Assembly (NCBI GenBank): GCA_036525535.1
Contig: DATDAH010000025.1
Location: forward strand, 1 to 20,345
Length of the DNA stretch: 20,345 nt
Source of the DNA: DATDAH01 sp036525535
GTDB lineage: Bacteria > Actinomycetota > Acidimicrobiia > Acidimicrobiales > DATDAH01
Reading direction: 5' to 3'
In this document: positions 20,220 to 20,345 of the stretch, one piece after another
Numbering within the stretch: the stretch's first letter is position 1
How the letters are laid out: each line of letters starts with the position of its first letter
Made by a program: the position numbers and the translations under genes
Notes under the pieces: generated by a model
Told to the model about the DNA's origin: nothing
The model's input: only the letters and a program-made list of their open reading frames with translations
The model's database searches: none

Positions 20220-20345
20220 TCACAGCTCGAAGCGGTCCTTGCCCATCTGGTCGCGGATGGTGGTCACCTGGGGGTTGGTCATCGACCGGCGCTGCCAGTT
20301 GGCCCCGTCGACCACCAGGGTGTGGCCGGAGATGAAGCGGGCGTA
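20220..20345 (-). CDS. Short-chain dehydrogenase/reductase, C-terminal 41 residues (cut by right window edge)
   Basis: Read from the window edge, the frame gives ARFISGHTLVVDGANWQR near its start and ends MGKDRFEL before a TGA. The I-S-G-x-x-L-x-V-D-G pattern is the standard last strand of classical SDR enzymes, where the common ending is VDGG; here the second Gly is Ala. The cofactor-binding and catalytic YxxxK parts lie outside the window, so the reaction cannot be named; 2-enoyl-CoA reductases and alcohol dehydrogenases of the family share this ending. Its stop codon lies in the arm of a small perfect stem TGTGA-CGA-TCACA (20212-20224). It is upstream of the sulfatase on the same strand, with the 37-bp repeat between. 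Confidence 0.8.
   Translation of the reverse strand, partial: YARFISGHTLVVDGANWQRRSMTNPQVTTIRDQMGKDRFEL

Noticed and set aside
1..20345. Search for tRNA, rRNA, CRISPR, transposase or phage genes
   Set aside because: None seen by eye on either strand; short tRNA-like or ncRNA genes could still be missed without a covariance search.

Overview
This window is GC-rich bacterial chromosome, densely packed with genes on both strands. GTG and TTG starts are frequent. The gene content points to a high-GC actinomycete: an F420-type luciferase-like oxidoreductase, two P450s, a mycobacterial-type long arylsulfatase, a family-3 sulfotransferase, a DUF664 mini-DinB protein and a perfect KstR-type box. Acidimicrobiia or a relative of the mycobacteria would fit, but no rRNA or other marker gene is present, so this is inference. 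I see no tRNA, rRNA, CRISPR array, transposase, prophage or plasmid gene, and no obvious broken gene.

Layout. 1-3497 (minus) is a three-gene operon reading leftwards: a D-aminoacylase-type amidohydrolase, a complete P450 and a second P450 cut by the window edge. A 14-bp KstR-like operator lies 14 bases before its first codon. 3621-5951 (plus) is a lone FtsX-type permease. It converges on a luciferase-like oxidoreductase (5968-6876, minus), which is divergent from a sulfotransferase (6912-8156, plus). A SnoaL-like protein (8311-8739, minus) is divergent from a complete polyamine-type ABC transporter operon (8867-12968, plus; ATPase, Tat-exported lipoprotein receptor, two permeases). A structured intergenic stretch with four inverted repeats follows, then a small lipoprotein (13101-13481). 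Next come small accessory genes: an ABM-fold protein (minus), a DUF664 protein, a dihydrofolate-reductase-like protein (both plus) and a GNAT acetyltransferase (minus). A VOC protein, an alpha-methylacyl-CoA racemase-like CoA enzyme and a cupin form a plus-strand run (15889-17818). An arylsulfatase (17829-20117, minus) and the last 41 residues of a short-chain dehydrogenase (20220-20345, minus) close the window.

How the genes may work together. The P450s, the racemase-like enzyme with all three catalytic residues, the SDR, the luciferase-like oxidoreductase and the KstR-like box together suggest uptake and breakdown of lipid-like, sterol-like or terpenoid compounds. The sulfotransferase and sulfatase suggest that sulfated conjugates are made or opened. 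These links are inference from content; the genes are in separate transcription units.

Non-coding signals. Two stand out. First, a stem-loop overlaps or abuts most of the readable stop codons, often with the stop codon in the loop. Second, an exact 37-bp repeat is found directly after the stop codons of two unrelated minus-strand genes. I found no clear-cut undescribed defence or enzyme system; the best leads are the operator-controlled amidohydrolase/P450 operon, the structured 12954-13095 leader, the stop-codon hairpins and the repeat.
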